A stretch of 56,960 nucleotides of DNA from Archaeoglobaceae archaeon (GCA_026988525.1 JALSLC010000014.1:1-56960), one strand, 5' to 3'; shown: positions 1 to 8,496, counted from the first letter of the stretch. The notes: generated by a model not told the origin, from the letters alone. Program-made: numbers and translations.

Positions 1-649
1 ACCTCTCTATCCTCCACAAACAGGTTTTGTTTGATCTTGCAATTTCCTCGAGCTGTAGGTAATATTGCTCCTTCTTAAATTCTCCTTCAACGTAAACTCT
101 AGCAAACCCATTTTTCACAAGCAAGGCATTGAAGTCTGTCCCGTTCGGTAAGTAAACGTAGGCAAGATACCTGCCGTAATAGCCCTTCAATCCAGCAACC
201 TCATCGAACTCGATGTAGACTGTTTTGTTGTAGAGCATCTCATAAGCAAAATTCTTAGCTTTCCAGCCCCATTCAGCTAAATAGGTTAGATTTGTTATCG
301 CATCGTATTCGTATGGTTTGTTCTTCTCAGGATATTTCTCAGGAGTATCAACGCCAAGCAATCTGATTATCAGGATTTGACCGCTCAGATTAACTTTTAT
401 TGTGTCTCCATCGTAAACGTAGACGACTTTTGCTGGGTATTTGACTCCAAACTGGAATTCAAGCGTTGAGGCTGGAGTAATCGCTGGTGTTTCTGATTGC
501 GGAGTGGGAGTCTGCAATGTTGGAGAAGTTGTTGCAGATGGTGCTGGAGTAGCAGGTAAAAAGGTTGGAGTTTGAGTTGTGAGCTCTGGTGATTCAGCCA
601 AGCAGCCTAAAGTCAATGCAGCCAAGATAAGCAGAAATACCTTCTTCAT
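1..649 (-). CDS. Secreted thermonuclease (SNase-like) lipoprotein, 3' end cut by window edge
   Basis: Reading the minus strand from an ATG at 649, 216 codons are open to the left edge, so the C-terminus is missing. The protein starts with a short signal peptide and a lipobox (LTLGC), then a Thr/Pro/Ser-rich linker of about 35 residues, then a staphylococcal-nuclease domain. The domain shows VVYVYDGDTIKV, RLLGVDTPE and GRYLAYVYL, matching the calcium-binding Asp, catalytic Arg and core of the family. Family members cut DNA or RNA, and this one would be lipid-anchored outside the cell. It shares the higher GC of its two neighbours. A cargo or DNA-uptake/defence role is inference. Confidence 0.88.
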   Translation of the reverse strand, partial: MKKVFLLILAALTLGCLAESPELTTQTPTFLPATPAPSATTSPTLQTPTPQSETPAITPASTLEFQFGVKYPAKVVYVYDGDTIKVNLSGQILIIRLLGVDTPEKYPEKNKPYEYDAITNLTYLAEWGWKAKNFAYEMLYNKTVYIEFDEVAGLKGYYGRYLAYVYLPNGTDFNALLVKNGFARVYVEGEFKKEQYYLQLEEIARSNKTCLWRIER

Positions 650-697
650 AGTTCCATCCTTCAATATATCTCCAAAGCACCCATTACAATATCGCTG

Positions 698-1750
698 CTA
701 TAACTTCTTTATGATGTACCTCGTCCTTCCCCTGCCCTTCCTTCCCATGACGACGTCGATAAGCCTCAGCCTTTCAAGCTTGTTGATTATTTCGTAGAAG
801 CGGGTGTAGCTCATGTTCACTTCGTTTTTTAGAATTTTGAAGACTTCTCCTGAATTCACATCTCCTTTGATTGAATAAACGATTTTGAGAGTCTCTCTTT
901 CATCAGAATTCAAGGCAGAGATGCTTTTAGCAAGGAATACCCTGGCTCCTCCCTCGTAAACTCTTTCAACGTCCTCAACCTCAACTTTCCTTGATGCCCC
1001 CCTTTCAGCCTCTATGCCAGCCATCCTCAGCAGATAGATGCCAAATCTCAAGTCGCAGGCCTTTGTAGTCAGCTCAACAATTCTATCGAATGCTTCATCC
1101 GTCATAGCTCCTTCGAAGAATCCAAGCTTAACCCTCTGCCTCAATATGCTCCCTATTTCATCCTCATCGTATAGTGGAAAGTAGATTTCATCGGGATGAA
1201 AGATTGCTCCAGTTTTAATGTCAAGCATGACTCTTTCGGTCGTTGCAGCAACTATGCCGATCTTAACAGCGTACTCTTCATGAGCTTTCAAAAGAGTGTA
1301 AAGAACATCGTTGGCAGCATCGTCATCAAGGAAGTTGAAGTCATCCAAGGCAACTATTAACACCTTATCATTGTCAGCAAGTTTCTGGCATATCGAATCG
1401 TAGAGCCTTGTTATCGAAATCCCAGTCTGAGGGGGCTGCTGTCTGCAAACTCGCTCAAATATCCTTGCCATTACCTTGTACGCTGATCTTGCCAAAGAGC
1501 AGCGAATGTAGGCTGTGTAAGTGTAATCGCTTATTTCATTCAGAATCGTTCTCACTGCAGAAGTCTTGCCTGTAGCCGGCGGGCCGAATAAAAGGGTGTG
1601 GATTGGAGTTGAATTTCTTAATGCAGGCCTTAGATTTGCTGCCAGTGCTGTCAGCTGCTTATCTCTGTGGAGCAAGACATCGGGTAAATAGTCTGGATCA
1701 AACACACTTTCATTCCTGAAAAGGCTTTCATCCCAACGCAGGTATTTCAT
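698..1750 (-). CDS. Orc1/Cdc6-like AAA+ replication initiator
   Basis: This 350-residue AAA+ ATPase has Walker A GPPATGKTS (about residues 56-64), Walker B VLIVALDDF (about 130-138) and a C-terminal winged helix (about 280-350) that ends in a basic tail. This is the Orc1/Cdc6 layout, which recognises origins and loads MCM. It is shorter and more diverged than the chromosomal Orc1 proteins, and its ATG directly follows the TAA of the recombinase gene, so the two are translated together. The pairing with a recombinase suggests a plasmid or virus initiator rather than the host origin protein. No origin repeats were recognised beside it. Confidence 0.85.
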   Translation of the reverse strand: MKYLRWDESLFRNESVFDPDYLPDVLLHRDKQLTALAANLRPALRNSTPIHTLLFGPPATGKTSAVRTILNEISDYTYTAYIRCSLARSAYKVMARIFERVCRQQPPQTGISITRLYDSICQKLADNDKVLIVALDDFNFLDDDAANDVLYTLLKAHEEYAVKIGIVAATTERVMLDIKTGAIFHPDEIYFPLYDEDEIGSILRQRVKLGFFEGAMTDEAFDRIVELTTKACDLRFGIYLLRMAGIEAERGASRKVEVEDVERVYEGGARVFLAKSISALNSDERETLKIVYSIKGDVNSGEVFKILKNEVNMSYTRFYEIINKLERLRLIDVVMGRKGRGRTRYIIKKL

Positions 1751-2956
1751 TTATTCCACTCCCCTCATTCTCTCATTTCTTATCCTCTCAATCTCAGCCT
1801 TGAGCAATTCAATCTCCCTCTGCATTCCCATGAAGAACTTGATGAACTGTGGATTTGTCAGCTCATTTAACGCTTCATTCTTCCTTCTTTCCCACTCCTC
1901 TATTTCTTGAATTGCTTCCTCTGTCAACGGCAATCCACAACGAGAGCAGAACCTTGATGTAGCTGGATTAACCATCATGCAGCGGGGACACTGCTTAACT
2001 TCCAAATCCTTGTTATTGTTGTTCGTCTTTATTCCGTGCATTCTTAAAATGGCTTCATCAACATCTTCGCTTGCTAAATGCACATAGATACCAACCATCT
2101 TGCTTCCATTAACCCAGTCCATGTACTTGGCTCCAATTGATTCTGGAACCTTCGCAAGCAACCTTGTAGCCCTTGTGTGCCTGAAGAGGTGTGGATAGAT
2201 TCTCTTCTTTATTCCCGCCCTCTTTGCAATCTTCCTTATCTGTGCATGCAAATCCTTGTAGACCATTGGCTGTAAAGCTTTGCTGCCAGAAAGCTTAATC
2301 CATAAAGCTGCTTCAGGATTGTCCTTCAGTGGATGGTCAGAAAGCCACTCTGAAAGATACCTTGCTGAATAAACAATTCTTAGCTTCCTTCTAACAGTTT
2401 TGCTCTTCGGTAACCAGATTATTGCTCCATATTCGTCGAATGAAACATCCTTTACCCTCATCGAACCAATTTCTCCAATTCTTGCTCCAGTTTCATAAAG
2501 CAGAGATATTATTGCTCTATCCCTTGAGTTCATACATGTTTTTAGCATTGCCTCAAATTCCTCTTCTGTGATAAGATCTTGGGGCGTAACCTTGGTCTCC
2601 ACGTTCTTTAAAGAAAACCAGTTTACAATCTCTTCTTTCTCAAGCCATTTAAAGAACTTCTTTAATGTCTTCTTAACTTCCTCAAAAGAATTTTCAGTTA
2701 TCCTTTCATGATCCATTTCAGCTTTAAAGTGATTGATTGCCCTTCTAACATCCTTTTTATCCCATTCGTCAATTCTCTTATCGACAGCCTTCAGCAGCCT
2801 CCTCAACCATAGCAGATAGGAGTACAGTCTGTGGACACTCAACCCTTCAGCCAGCATATCCTCTACAAAATCCTCTATAACCGCATAGCTTTCAGGATGT
2901 TCTTCTTTCAGCAGTTCAAGCTGTCTTCTGTAGTACTTGTCGGCTGAGTGAAACAT
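1751..2956 (-). CDS. Tyrosine recombinase/integrase with C-terminal zinc ribbon
   Basis: The 401-residue protein has an N-terminal SAM-like core-binding domain (about 10-120) and a tyrosine-recombinase catalytic domain. The visible catalytic set is Arg159 (TGARIGEIG), His256 and Arg259 (HLFRHTR) and Tyr291 (GIYVHL). After the catalytic domain come a zinc ribbon (CPRCMMVN...CSRCG, residues 323-340) and a charged helix of about 60 residues likely to form a coiled coil. Such enzymes integrate, excise or resolve circular DNA. It lies upstream of and in tandem with the Orc1/Cdc6-like gene, with no gap. The pair looks like the replication and integration core of a mobile element; chromosomal XerA is the alternative. 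Confidence 0.9.
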   Translation of the reverse strand: MFHSADKYYRRQLELLKEEHPESYAVIEDFVEDMLAEGLSVHRLYSYLLWLRRLLKAVDKRIDEWDKKDVRRAINHFKAEMDHERITENSFEEVKKTLKKFFKWLEKEEIVNWFSLKNVETKVTPQDLITEEEFEAMLKTCMNSRDRAIISLLYETGARIGEIGSMRVKDVSFDEYGAIIWLPKSKTVRRKLRIVYSARYLSEWLSDHPLKDNPEAALWIKLSGSKALQPMVYKDLHAQIRKIAKRAGIKKRIYPHLFRHTRATRLLAKVPESIGAKYMDWVNGSKMVGIYVHLASEDVDEAILRMHGIKTNNNNKDLEVKQCPRCMMVNPATSRFCSRCGLPLTEEAIQEIEEWERRKNEALNELTNPQFIKFFMGMQREIELLKAEIERIRNERMRGVE

Positions 2957-3083
2957 CTGTAATTTGTTTTCTTTGCCATATTTTACTTTAGACCCCTTTC
3001 TGAAAGTCGAATGGGTGTTGAACTCGAAGTCGGTACGCCCACCCCCGGCGTAAACACTTCATTATCTTCTTCAATCTAAATTA
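2957..3083. other. GC-rich junction between the recombinase block and the AT-rich chromosome
   Basis: No gene was found. Around 2985-3055 the sequence is unusually GC-rich for this window and holds an imperfect palindrome CTTTCTGAAAG (about 2995-3005). GGGTG (about 3013) could pair with CACCC about 22 bases downstream. From about 3060 rightwards the DNA becomes strongly AT-rich. The position next to a tyrosine recombinase makes this a candidate attachment site or element edge, but I could not find a matching direct repeat elsewhere in the window. Confidence 0.35.
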
Positions 3084-3173
3084 GTTAAATCGATTTACTT
3101 CCAAAAACTTTAAATATAGGGTAAATATTAGTTTACCTAAGTATAGTTAAATTTACCTCAGGAGGTGTTTCAC
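3084..3173 (+). promoter_or_regulatory. Promoter with tandem palindromes for the small-protein/ArsR operon
   Basis: A 12-base perfect palindrome TAAATCGATTTA lies at 3086-3097. A TATA-like box TTTAAATATA is at about 3109-3118. It is followed by an inverted repeat GGTAAA-N6-TTTACC at 3120-3137 and another ATTTACC half-site at 3151-3157. A strong Shine-Dalgarno AGGAGGTG (3160-3167) precedes the ATG at 3174. Palindromes flanking the TATA box and the likely transcript start are what an autoregulating ArsR-type dimer would bind. That link to the downstream regulator is inference. Confidence 0.65.
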
Positions 3174-3350
3174 ATGCCATTACCCCCCGGAATGGATTTT
3201 GTAGATTGGATATTTTGGTTGTTTGTTTTGTTAGTATTTTGTGCTGGAGCAGTTCTATTCATCAAAATGCTGTTTACCGAGCAAACTAACAAAGATGATG
3301 AAGTAATGAGAGAACTTCTAAACGAAATAAAAAACTTAGAATTGAGATAG
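3174..3350 (+). CDS. Small single-span membrane protein with interrupted C-terminal coiled coil
   Basis: I chose the ATG at 3174 because AGGAGGTG ends six bases before it; a GTG at 3165 lies inside that ribosome site. The 58-residue product has one hydrophobic helix (WIFWLFVLLVFCAGAVLFIK, about residues 12-31) and a charged tail that begins a heptad pattern (ELLNEIKNLEL) before a TAG at 3348. In the -1 frame the heptads continue through IEELRKELRE to a TAA at 3377-3379, one base before the ArsR gene. An A6 run (ATA AAA AAC, about 3328-3336) lies just upstream. The gene may therefore be frameshifted, misread in the A-run, or recoded. Function unknown. Confidence 0.7.
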   Translation: MPLPPGMDFVDWIFWLFVLLVFCAGAVLFIKMLFTEQTNKDDEVMRELLNEIKNLELR

Positions 3351-3380
3351 AAGAACTTAGAAAAGAATTGCGAGAATAAC

Positions 3381-3677
3381 ATGTGTACAGCTGAGGATCT
3401 TGCGGAAACTTTGAAAATATTGGCAAATCCAATAAGATTAAAAATTTTAGCTCTTTGTATGGAAGAAAAAAGCAGTAGAGAGCTTAGAGAAATGCTTAAT
3501 ATATCTAAACCACTTCTTATAAACCATATAAAAAAACTCATAAACTTAGGATTTCTTGAAGTTAGAGTAGAGATAGATGAAGAAAGAATGACAATTAAAA
3601 AAATTTACAAGACTAAAAATTTTAAAGTAGTTATAGATAAGGCAACTTTGGAAAAAATTAGGCTAAAAATGAATTAA
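3381..3677 (+). CDS. ArsR-type winged-helix transcriptional regulator
   Basis: The 98-residue protein is a classic ArsR-like winged helix. It has an N-terminal helix with LANPIRLKILALC, the recognition segment SRELREMLNISKPLLINHIKKL (cited here only as a helix pair at about 35-55) and a beta wing with basic residues. It follows the small membrane protein with only a weak ribosome site, so translation is probably coupled to the upstream gene. There are few cysteines, so I cannot call it a metal sensor. The palindromes upstream of the operon are likely its operator. Its last 20 bases overlap the end of the convergent radical SAM gene. Confidence 0.85.
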   Translation: MCTAEDLAETLKILANPIRLKILALCMEEKSSRELREMLNISKPLLINHIKKLINLGFLEVRVEIDEERMTIKKIYKTKNFKVVIDKATLEKIRLKMN

Positions 3678-5259
3678 CAAGCTTAAATGACTCTCCACAC
3701 TCTCTTTTTAATATTTTTAAAAGTTCATCTTTTTTCTTGCCTTTATTCCTCTCCATCAATATTTTTCTTGCAATCTTTTTACCTATACCCGGAATTGCTT
3801 CTAACTCTTTTAAATCTGCTTTCTCTAAATCAATTGGTTTAATTGCAGTTACAGACCTCATACCATATCCAGTGACTTTCACATCCAAATACGTATTTTT
3901 TTCAAATTTTCCTATAATACCTACTATTAAAGGATAACTTCCAAACTGTCTGCCAAAAGTTATTCCTTTCTCATAAACTTCGCATCTAACATCTTTTAGA
4001 GTTGTGCCAATAGGCAAGATCTTTTCCAGCATTTTACGGTCTATATTTTCTCGCACTAATTTTTTAAATGTTAAAAAATATTTTCTGTGTTTTTTCAACC
4101 TTTTTTCAACTTCCCTCTTTTCTGAAAATAAAGGTGTATATCTGAGCACTTTTACCTGCCTTATATTTATCCTCCTAAGTAAGAGGTTTTTTTCCAGCAA
4201 TTTATTGAGGAATTCGTAGTTTTTTTCAAAAGTTCTCTTAGTTTCACCTCTTAAACCTATGACAAAGTTCAATCCCGGTAGAAAAGCGGGCATTCCGTTG
4301 TGACCTCTAATAGATCCATACTTATTTATTAGCTCAATAGCAAACTCAACATCATCAACATCCGAACAAAGATTATTCTCCTTTATTACTTTTTTATCTG
4401 CACTCTCCAAACCCATTGCCGCTACGTTTCCGGGAGTTTGATATTCTACTATAATCTTTACTAATTTTTCACTCTCCATAGGATATTCTGCTATTGTTTT
4501 TGGATTTATATTATCTAAATGTAAAGTTTTTATTTCAGGACAGTTTTTCCATATTGCTTTATGAAAAGATAGCATTTTTTCTGGATTTGGCTTAGGCACT
4601 TCTCTTGAGAAATCAGCCATGTAAGTTAGAAAATCGGTTTGTCTGCCAAGTCTAAAATGTCTTATTCCATGATTGTATAAAACCTCAATCTCTTTTAAAA
4701 CGCATTTAGCACTTCTTTGCCTGACTTTGTGCAATCTTTCCATACAAAACGAACACTTTCCCCAGTAACAGCCTCTATAAGTTTCTATTTCACATATTAA
4801 ATGGGGATATTCAGGATGCTCTTTTACAACCTCACTTCCAAGTATTACGAACTTTTCAAAGTTATTCCAGAAATTCACCTCTTTTTTTAGTTTTCTTAGT
4901 AGTTTTTCTTCAAATGGGTAGTCGATTACGTTAAGAAGCTCTATTTCTCTATCCTCAAGTTCAAGAGCAAGCCCACCAACTACTATTTTTTCTCCGGGAA
5001 GTAAATTTATTTCCTCTAAGCTTAGTGGTTTGGAACTAAGATACTTTCCGGGAACTATTGCACCAGCTATTACTATTGAGAAGTCAAATTTTTCTAAAAT
5101 TGAGGGGTTTTCTCTAACTTGATCGGCAGTAAAATACTTGGATGGAATCTGTAGATAATTTAACATTCCCTTTATATATCTTGGATACGGTGAAATATAG
5201 GGGGGTACTCCAAGACAAGATGGTTCATCAACATAGCCATCAACTATTGCAACTTTCAT
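3658..5259 (-). CDS. Radical SAM protein with C-terminal helix-hairpin-helix (COG1031 type)
   Basis: This 533-residue enzyme has an N-terminal domain resembling a B12-binding fold, then a radical SAM core with the cluster motif RGCYWGKCSFC. The cysteine spacing is CX4CX2C rather than the common CX3CX2C. It is followed by RHFRLGRQTDFLTY and then a small beta domain. The C-terminus carries a helix-hairpin-helix (AIPGIGKKIARKIL, about 490-503) that usually contacts nucleic acid. This arrangement matches a conserved archaeal family whose reaction is not known to me; RNA modification is plausible from the domain mix but is inference. It overlaps the upstream nucleotidyltransferase by four bases, so the two are probably cotranscribed. 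Confidence 0.85.
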   Translation of the reverse strand: MKVAIVDGYVDEPSCLGVPPYISPYPRYIKGMLNYLQIPSKYFTADQVRENPSILEKFDFSIVIAGAIVPGKYLSSKPLSLEEINLLPGEKIVVGGLALELEDREIELLNVIDYPFEEKLLRKLKKEVNFWNNFEKFVILGSEVVKEHPEYPHLICEIETYRGCYWGKCSFCMERLHKVRQRSAKCVLKEIEVLYNHGIRHFRLGRQTDFLTYMADFSREVPKPNPEKMLSFHKAIWKNCPEIKTLHLDNINPKTIAEYPMESEKLVKIIVEYQTPGNVAAMGLESADKKVIKENNLCSDVDDVEFAIELINKYGSIRGHNGMPAFLPGLNFVIGLRGETKRTFEKNYEFLNKLLEKNLLLRRINIRQVKVLRYTPLFSEKREVEKRLKKHRKYFLTFKKLVRENIDRKMLEKILPIGTTLKDVRCEVYEKGITFGRQFGSYPLIVGIIGKFEKNTYLDVKVTGYGMRSVTAIKPIDLEKADLKELEAIPGIGKKIARKILMERNKGKKKDELLKILKRECGESFKLVNSFLA

Positions 5260-6248
5260 GCTCTCTGTATTTTTGCGTGAGAACCTATAATAGATCCGCT
5301 TAAGTTAAGTCTTCTGATTTCACACTCATCATCTATTAGACTTCTCCATATTGCTGTATTTCTTAAGATAACTTTGTTAAAAAGAACACTCTCGCAAACA
5401 TCGGAACTCTCTATTAAGCAGTCTTTTCCGATGCACGCGTAAGGTCCAACCATCGATCTACCTGTAATTTTAACTCCGTCATCTATGTAAACTGGCTCTA
5501 TTATCTTTGAGTACTTTTCAATTTCCACATCTCCTATGTAATTTTCCATGAAAACTTTTAAAGCTTCTATGTATGAGTCTGGACTTCCTATATCGTACCA
5601 AACTCCATTTGAAAATGTAAAACCGAACAATTTATCTTTTTTACAAATCCAAGATATGAAACTGCCTATGTTATCTACTTCATTCTCGCTTTTTACGTAT
5701 TTTTCTATTAAATCAGCTATATATTCTGGAAAAGCGTAAATTCCTATACCTACCATTGTTGATGGGGGATTTGGTGGCTTTTCTATAAATTTCTCTATTT
5801 TATCTCCTCTTAACTCTGCTACACCATATCTTTTAGCAAGCTCGAAATCCCCAACATCGTATAGACACGTGCACGGACCCTTTTTCTCTTTGTAATAGTT
5901 TATAAATTCGCTAAGATCAAACGAAAAAAGATTATCTCCCGCAACTACTAAAACTTCATCGTTTATATTTTTTAATACCAAGGATAAAGCTTTAACCGCA
6001 CCGAGTTTTTCTTCTTCTCTCATTGTTTCTTCAACAAATAGTTCTACATCCTTATCTTTGCTCCACTCTTTAAAATCTCTTTCAAACCTTCTATTTGTTG
6101 AAACGATTACTTCTCCAAAATCTCTAACTTTTTCGTACACTATATCAATTATTTTTTTCTTCCCTACGGGTAGGAGAGGCTTCGCTTTTGTTTTAGTTAT
6201 TGGCCATAACCTTGTTGCATAACCTCCTGCAAGTATAACTACTTTCAT
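5256..6248 (-). CDS. Sugar-phosphate nucleotidyltransferase with left-handed beta-helix tail
   Basis: The 330-residue protein opens with the nucleotidyltransferase signature LAGGYATRLWPITKTKAKPL and continues with VAGDNLFSF, the metal-binding Asp region. The C-terminal third (about 235-330) shows hexapeptide-type repeats (VYIDDGVKITGRSMVGPYACIGKDC region), as in glucose-1-phosphate thymidylyltransferases and GlmU-like enzymes. It would make an NDP-sugar for glycan or cell-surface synthesis. The exact sugar and base cannot be told from sequence. A TATA-like TATTTAAATAAT lies just upstream on the minus strand, with almost no leader. No glycosyltransferase genes are adjacent. Confidence 0.88.
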   Translation of the reverse strand: MKVVILAGGYATRLWPITKTKAKPLLPVGKKKIIDIVYEKVRDFGEVIVSTNRRFERDFKEWSKDKDVELFVEETMREEEKLGAVKALSLVLKNINDEVLVVAGDNLFSFDLSEFINYYKEKKGPCTCLYDVGDFELAKRYGVAELRGDKIEKFIEKPPNPPSTMVGIGIYAFPEYIADLIEKYVKSENEVDNIGSFISWICKKDKLFGFTFSNGVWYDIGSPDSYIEALKVFMENYIGDVEIEKYSKIIEPVYIDDGVKITGRSMVGPYACIGKDCLIESSDVCESVLFNKVILRNTAIWRSLIDDECEIRRLNLSGSIIGSHAKIQRA

Positions 6249-6330
6249 TAGTATATATTACGTGGTTAGATTATTTAAATACTAACTTTATAATGGGAAA
6301 AGATGGTTGTTTAACTCATTTAACTATTAT

Positions 6331-6391
6331 TGGAAAATTATATATTCCGTGATAGTGTGAGTCATAGTGTCAAATAGCATGAGGTGTTGTT
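6331..6391 (+). promoter_or_regulatory. Promoter and ribosome site of the ADH-synthase-like gene
   Basis: A TATA-like element AATTATATATTCC sits at about 6336-6348, some 45 bases before the ATG at 6392, and GAGGTG lies just ahead of the start. Between them are two close copies of ATAGTGT (GATAGTGTGA and CATAGTGTCA), which could be a regulator site; no regulator is assigned. Confidence 0.55.
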
Positions 6392-7186
6392 ATGGAGGTT
6401 GGAAAGAGAATCAGAATTGAAAGGATAATAGATAGGAATAGTGGAAATACAGTGATAGTACCTATGGATCATGGCCTATCTATGGGACCGATAGAAGGTA
6501 TAGAGAACATGCCAGAAACGATAAACGCTGTGGCTGAAGGTGGTGCAAATGCTGTAGTAATTCATAAGGGTATAGTTCCCTTTGGTCATAGAGGTTATGG
6601 CAAAGACGTTGGATTGATAGTGCATATGAGTGGTTCAACAACTTTAAGCCCAGATCCAAATGAAAAGGTGCTTGTTTGTACAGTTGAAGAAGCTATAAAA
6701 CTTGGAGCTGATGCTGTAAGTGTGCATATAAACATAGGTAGTAGGACTGAAGCTCAACAGTTAAAAGTTCTTGGAGAGGTAAGTAAATCTTGTAAGGAGT
6801 GGGGCATGCCACTATTAGCTATGATGTACCCAAGAGGTGAAGGTATAAATCAGTATGATGAAAAAGCAGTATCCTTAGCTGCGAGAGTTGGTGCTGAGTT
6901 GGGGGCAGATATAGTAAAAACGAATTTTACGGGAGATGTAGAATCATTTAAGAGAGTTACAAGAGGGTGCCCCGTCCCAGTAGTTGTCGCAGGTGGTCCA
7001 AAAATGAAGAGTGAAGAGGATCTGTTAAAGATGGTAGAAATGGCTATGGACGGTGGGGCAAGAGGTGTAGCAATTGGTAGAAATGTGTTTCAGGCAGAAA
7101 ATCCAACAAAGATGACGAAAGCGATAGCTATGATAGTTCACGAAAATGCAAGTGCAAAAGAGGCTCTCGAATTTCTTAAGTCTTAA
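6392..7186 (+). CDS. 2-amino-3,7-dideoxy-D-threo-hept-6-ulosonate synthase-like class I aldolase
   Basis: At 264 residues this is a (beta/alpha)8 class I aldolase of the archaeal fructose-bisphosphate aldolase/ADH synthase family. It shows [15 protein letters not shown] (phosphate and substrate loop), the putative Schiff-base Lys in [10 protein letters not shown] and the phosphate-binding [14 protein letters not shown]. The family is split between glycolytic aldolases and the enzyme that starts the archaeal route to dehydroquinate from aspartate semialdehyde. The early DHG...IHKG segment resembles the latter (MJ0400 type) more. No aro genes are adjacent, so the choice rests on resemblance alone. 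Confidence 0.85.
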   Translation: MEVGKRIRIERIIDRNSGNTVIVPMDHGLSMGPIEGIENMPETINAVAEGGANAVVIHKGIVPFGHRGYGKDVGLIVHMSGSTTLSPDPNEKVLVCTVEEAIKLGADAVSVHINIGSRTEAQQLKVLGEVSKSCKEWGMPLLAMMYPRGEGINQYDEKAVSLAARVGAELGADIVKTNFTGDVESFKRVTRGCPVPVVVAGGPKMKSEEDLLKMVEMAMDGGARGVAIGRNVFQAENPTKMTKAIAMIVHENASAKEALEFLKS

Positions 7187-7193
7187 AAAATTG

Positions 7194-7640
7194 TTAAATT
7201 GGATGATAAACAACTTCTATTCCTGCCTCTCTCAGAAACTCCAGCCCCCTCTCATCTGCATACTTTTTTCCGTAAACAACCCTTTTTATTCCTGCATTTA
7301 TTATCATTTTTGCACACATAATGCAAGGCTGATGTGTTGTGTATAGTGTGCCTCCCGCAATGCTTACACCATGTACTGCGGCTTGAATTATGGCATTTTG
7401 TTCAGCGTGAACAGCTCTGCAAAGTTCGTGCCTTTCACCACTTGGCACATTCAACTTTTCTCTTAAACAACCAACTTCTTCGCAATGTGGTAAACCAGAT
7501 GGGGCTCCATTATATCCTGTTGCCAATATTCTCTTGTTTTTTACTATTACAGCACCAACTTTTTGTCTTAAACATGTGGATCTTGTTGAAACTACTTTAG
7601 CTATTTCCATAAAGTAACTATCTAAGTCCGGCCTATTCAA
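7194..7640 (-). CDS. dCMP deaminase (cytidine/deoxycytidylate deaminase family)
   Basis: The 148-residue zinc deaminase shows the catalytic HAEQNAI (His and Glu) and PCIMCAKMI (two zinc cysteines), plus an inserted Cys/His segment (CEEVGCLRE) typical of ComEB-type dCMP deaminases. It converts dCMP to dUMP for thymidylate synthesis. Length is normal for the family. It begins two bases after the end of the TatD-like gene on the same strand, so the pair is likely an operon. The end is tail-to-tail with the aldolase gene, seven bases away. Confidence 0.93.
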   Translation of the reverse strand: MNRPDLDSYFMEIAKVVSTRSTCLRQKVGAVIVKNKRILATGYNGAPSGLPHCEEVGCLREKLNVPSGERHELCRAVHAEQNAIIQAAVHGVSIAGGTLYTTHQPCIMCAKMIINAGIKRVVYGKKYADERGLEFLREAGIEVVYHPI

Positions 7641-7641
7641 C

Positions 7642-8391
7642 TTAGATCACCTTGAAAATCTTCTTTCCGTTCTCTATCGCTACTTTTTTAACATCGAATT
7701 TACTAAATTTTTCTTCAAGAGCTTTTACACTTTTTGCGACAGTTAAACAGTCTAAATCGTTAAATCCAGTATCGCTGTTTAGAACAAATCTGTCAAAACC
7801 GAATTTCTCAACTATCAATAAAACGTCTTCAACATTCAGCTTTCCTGGCTGTACGGTTAAACCGGCCCAGTATCCTTCATTTAGAACTTTTTCTACTATC
7901 TCCAGATTTACATGGTCAACAACTACAAGTTCAGAATCTATACCTGATTTTTTTAACGTATCCAGTATTTTATCTGTAATTTTTTTCTTGTTTTTTCGTG
8001 GTGTATGTACTATGCATGGTAATTCAAGTTCTTTTGCAAGTTTTAGTTGTTCAAGTAGAACTTTTATTTCTTCATCACTTGCTATCTCCAAGCCTATCTC
8101 TCCTATTATCTTCCCATTCTCCTCTATCCATTCAACTGCTTTTTTCCATTCATCACATATACACCTTGGATGAACTCCTACAGCGGGAATTATTTTAATT
8201 CCAACTTTACTGCCTCTTTCAACTTCGAAGCTCGAAATCTTTCTAAACATATCTATTAAAGTATAACCGTTGGTTGGTTTTATTGGATAGTACGCACAGC
8301 TAACTGCAAATTTTATACTATTGTCTGACATCTCTTTAAGTTCAGTAATACCCTTTCCTTCTGAATGTATGTGTGTGTCAAAACACTCCAT
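7642..8391 (-). CDS. TatD-related metal-dependent hydrolase (archaeal COG1099 type)
   Basis: This 249-residue amidohydrolase-fold protein has the N-terminal metal motif DTHIHSEG, then GVHPRC, GEIGLE (bridging Glu), IVHTPRK, VVDHVN and LNSDTGF near the end. These are the ordered metal ligands of TatD-like enzymes. TatD relatives are DNases or other phosphoesterases, but the archaeal branch has no assigned substrate that I know. Its coupling with dCMP deaminase suggests nucleotide salvage or nucleic acid turnover; that is inference. Confidence 0.85.
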   Translation of the reverse strand: MECFDTHIHSEGKGITELKEMSDNSIKFAVSCAYYPIKPTNGYTLIDMFRKISSFEVERGSKVGIKIIPAVGVHPRCICDEWKKAVEWIEENGKIIGEIGLEIASDEEIKVLLEQLKLAKELELPCIVHTPRKNKKKITDKILDTLKKSGIDSELVVVDHVNLEIVEKVLNEGYWAGLTVQPGKLNVEDVLLIVEKFGFDRFVLNSDTGFNDLDCLTVAKSVKALEEKFSKFDVKKVAIENGKKIFKVI

Positions 8392-8496
8392 AAATTTTGA
8401 TTCAATAATGGTCGTTTAATTTTTGTGCATGTTGGTAAAGCATATTTGATTTTCACACCGAAAAATTATTATTTTTAGCATATATTTAAAAAGGTC
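8392..8496 (+). promoter_or_regulatory. Short intergenic region with TATA box
   Basis: This gap lies between two divergent genes. CATATATTTAAAAAGG at about 8479-8494 abuts the ATG at 8497 and looks like a TATA box fused to a weak ribosome site. No other structure was seen. Confidence 0.4.

Noticed and set aside
2985-3060. tRNA or tRNA fragment at the element edge
   Set aside because: I could not build a cloverleaf or a proper T-arm on either strand.
7652-8173. 173-codon open frame antisense to the TatD-like gene
   Set aside because: It is a mirror of a well-supported gene, is rich in Ser, Phe and Leu, and has no ribosome site or recognisable motif.
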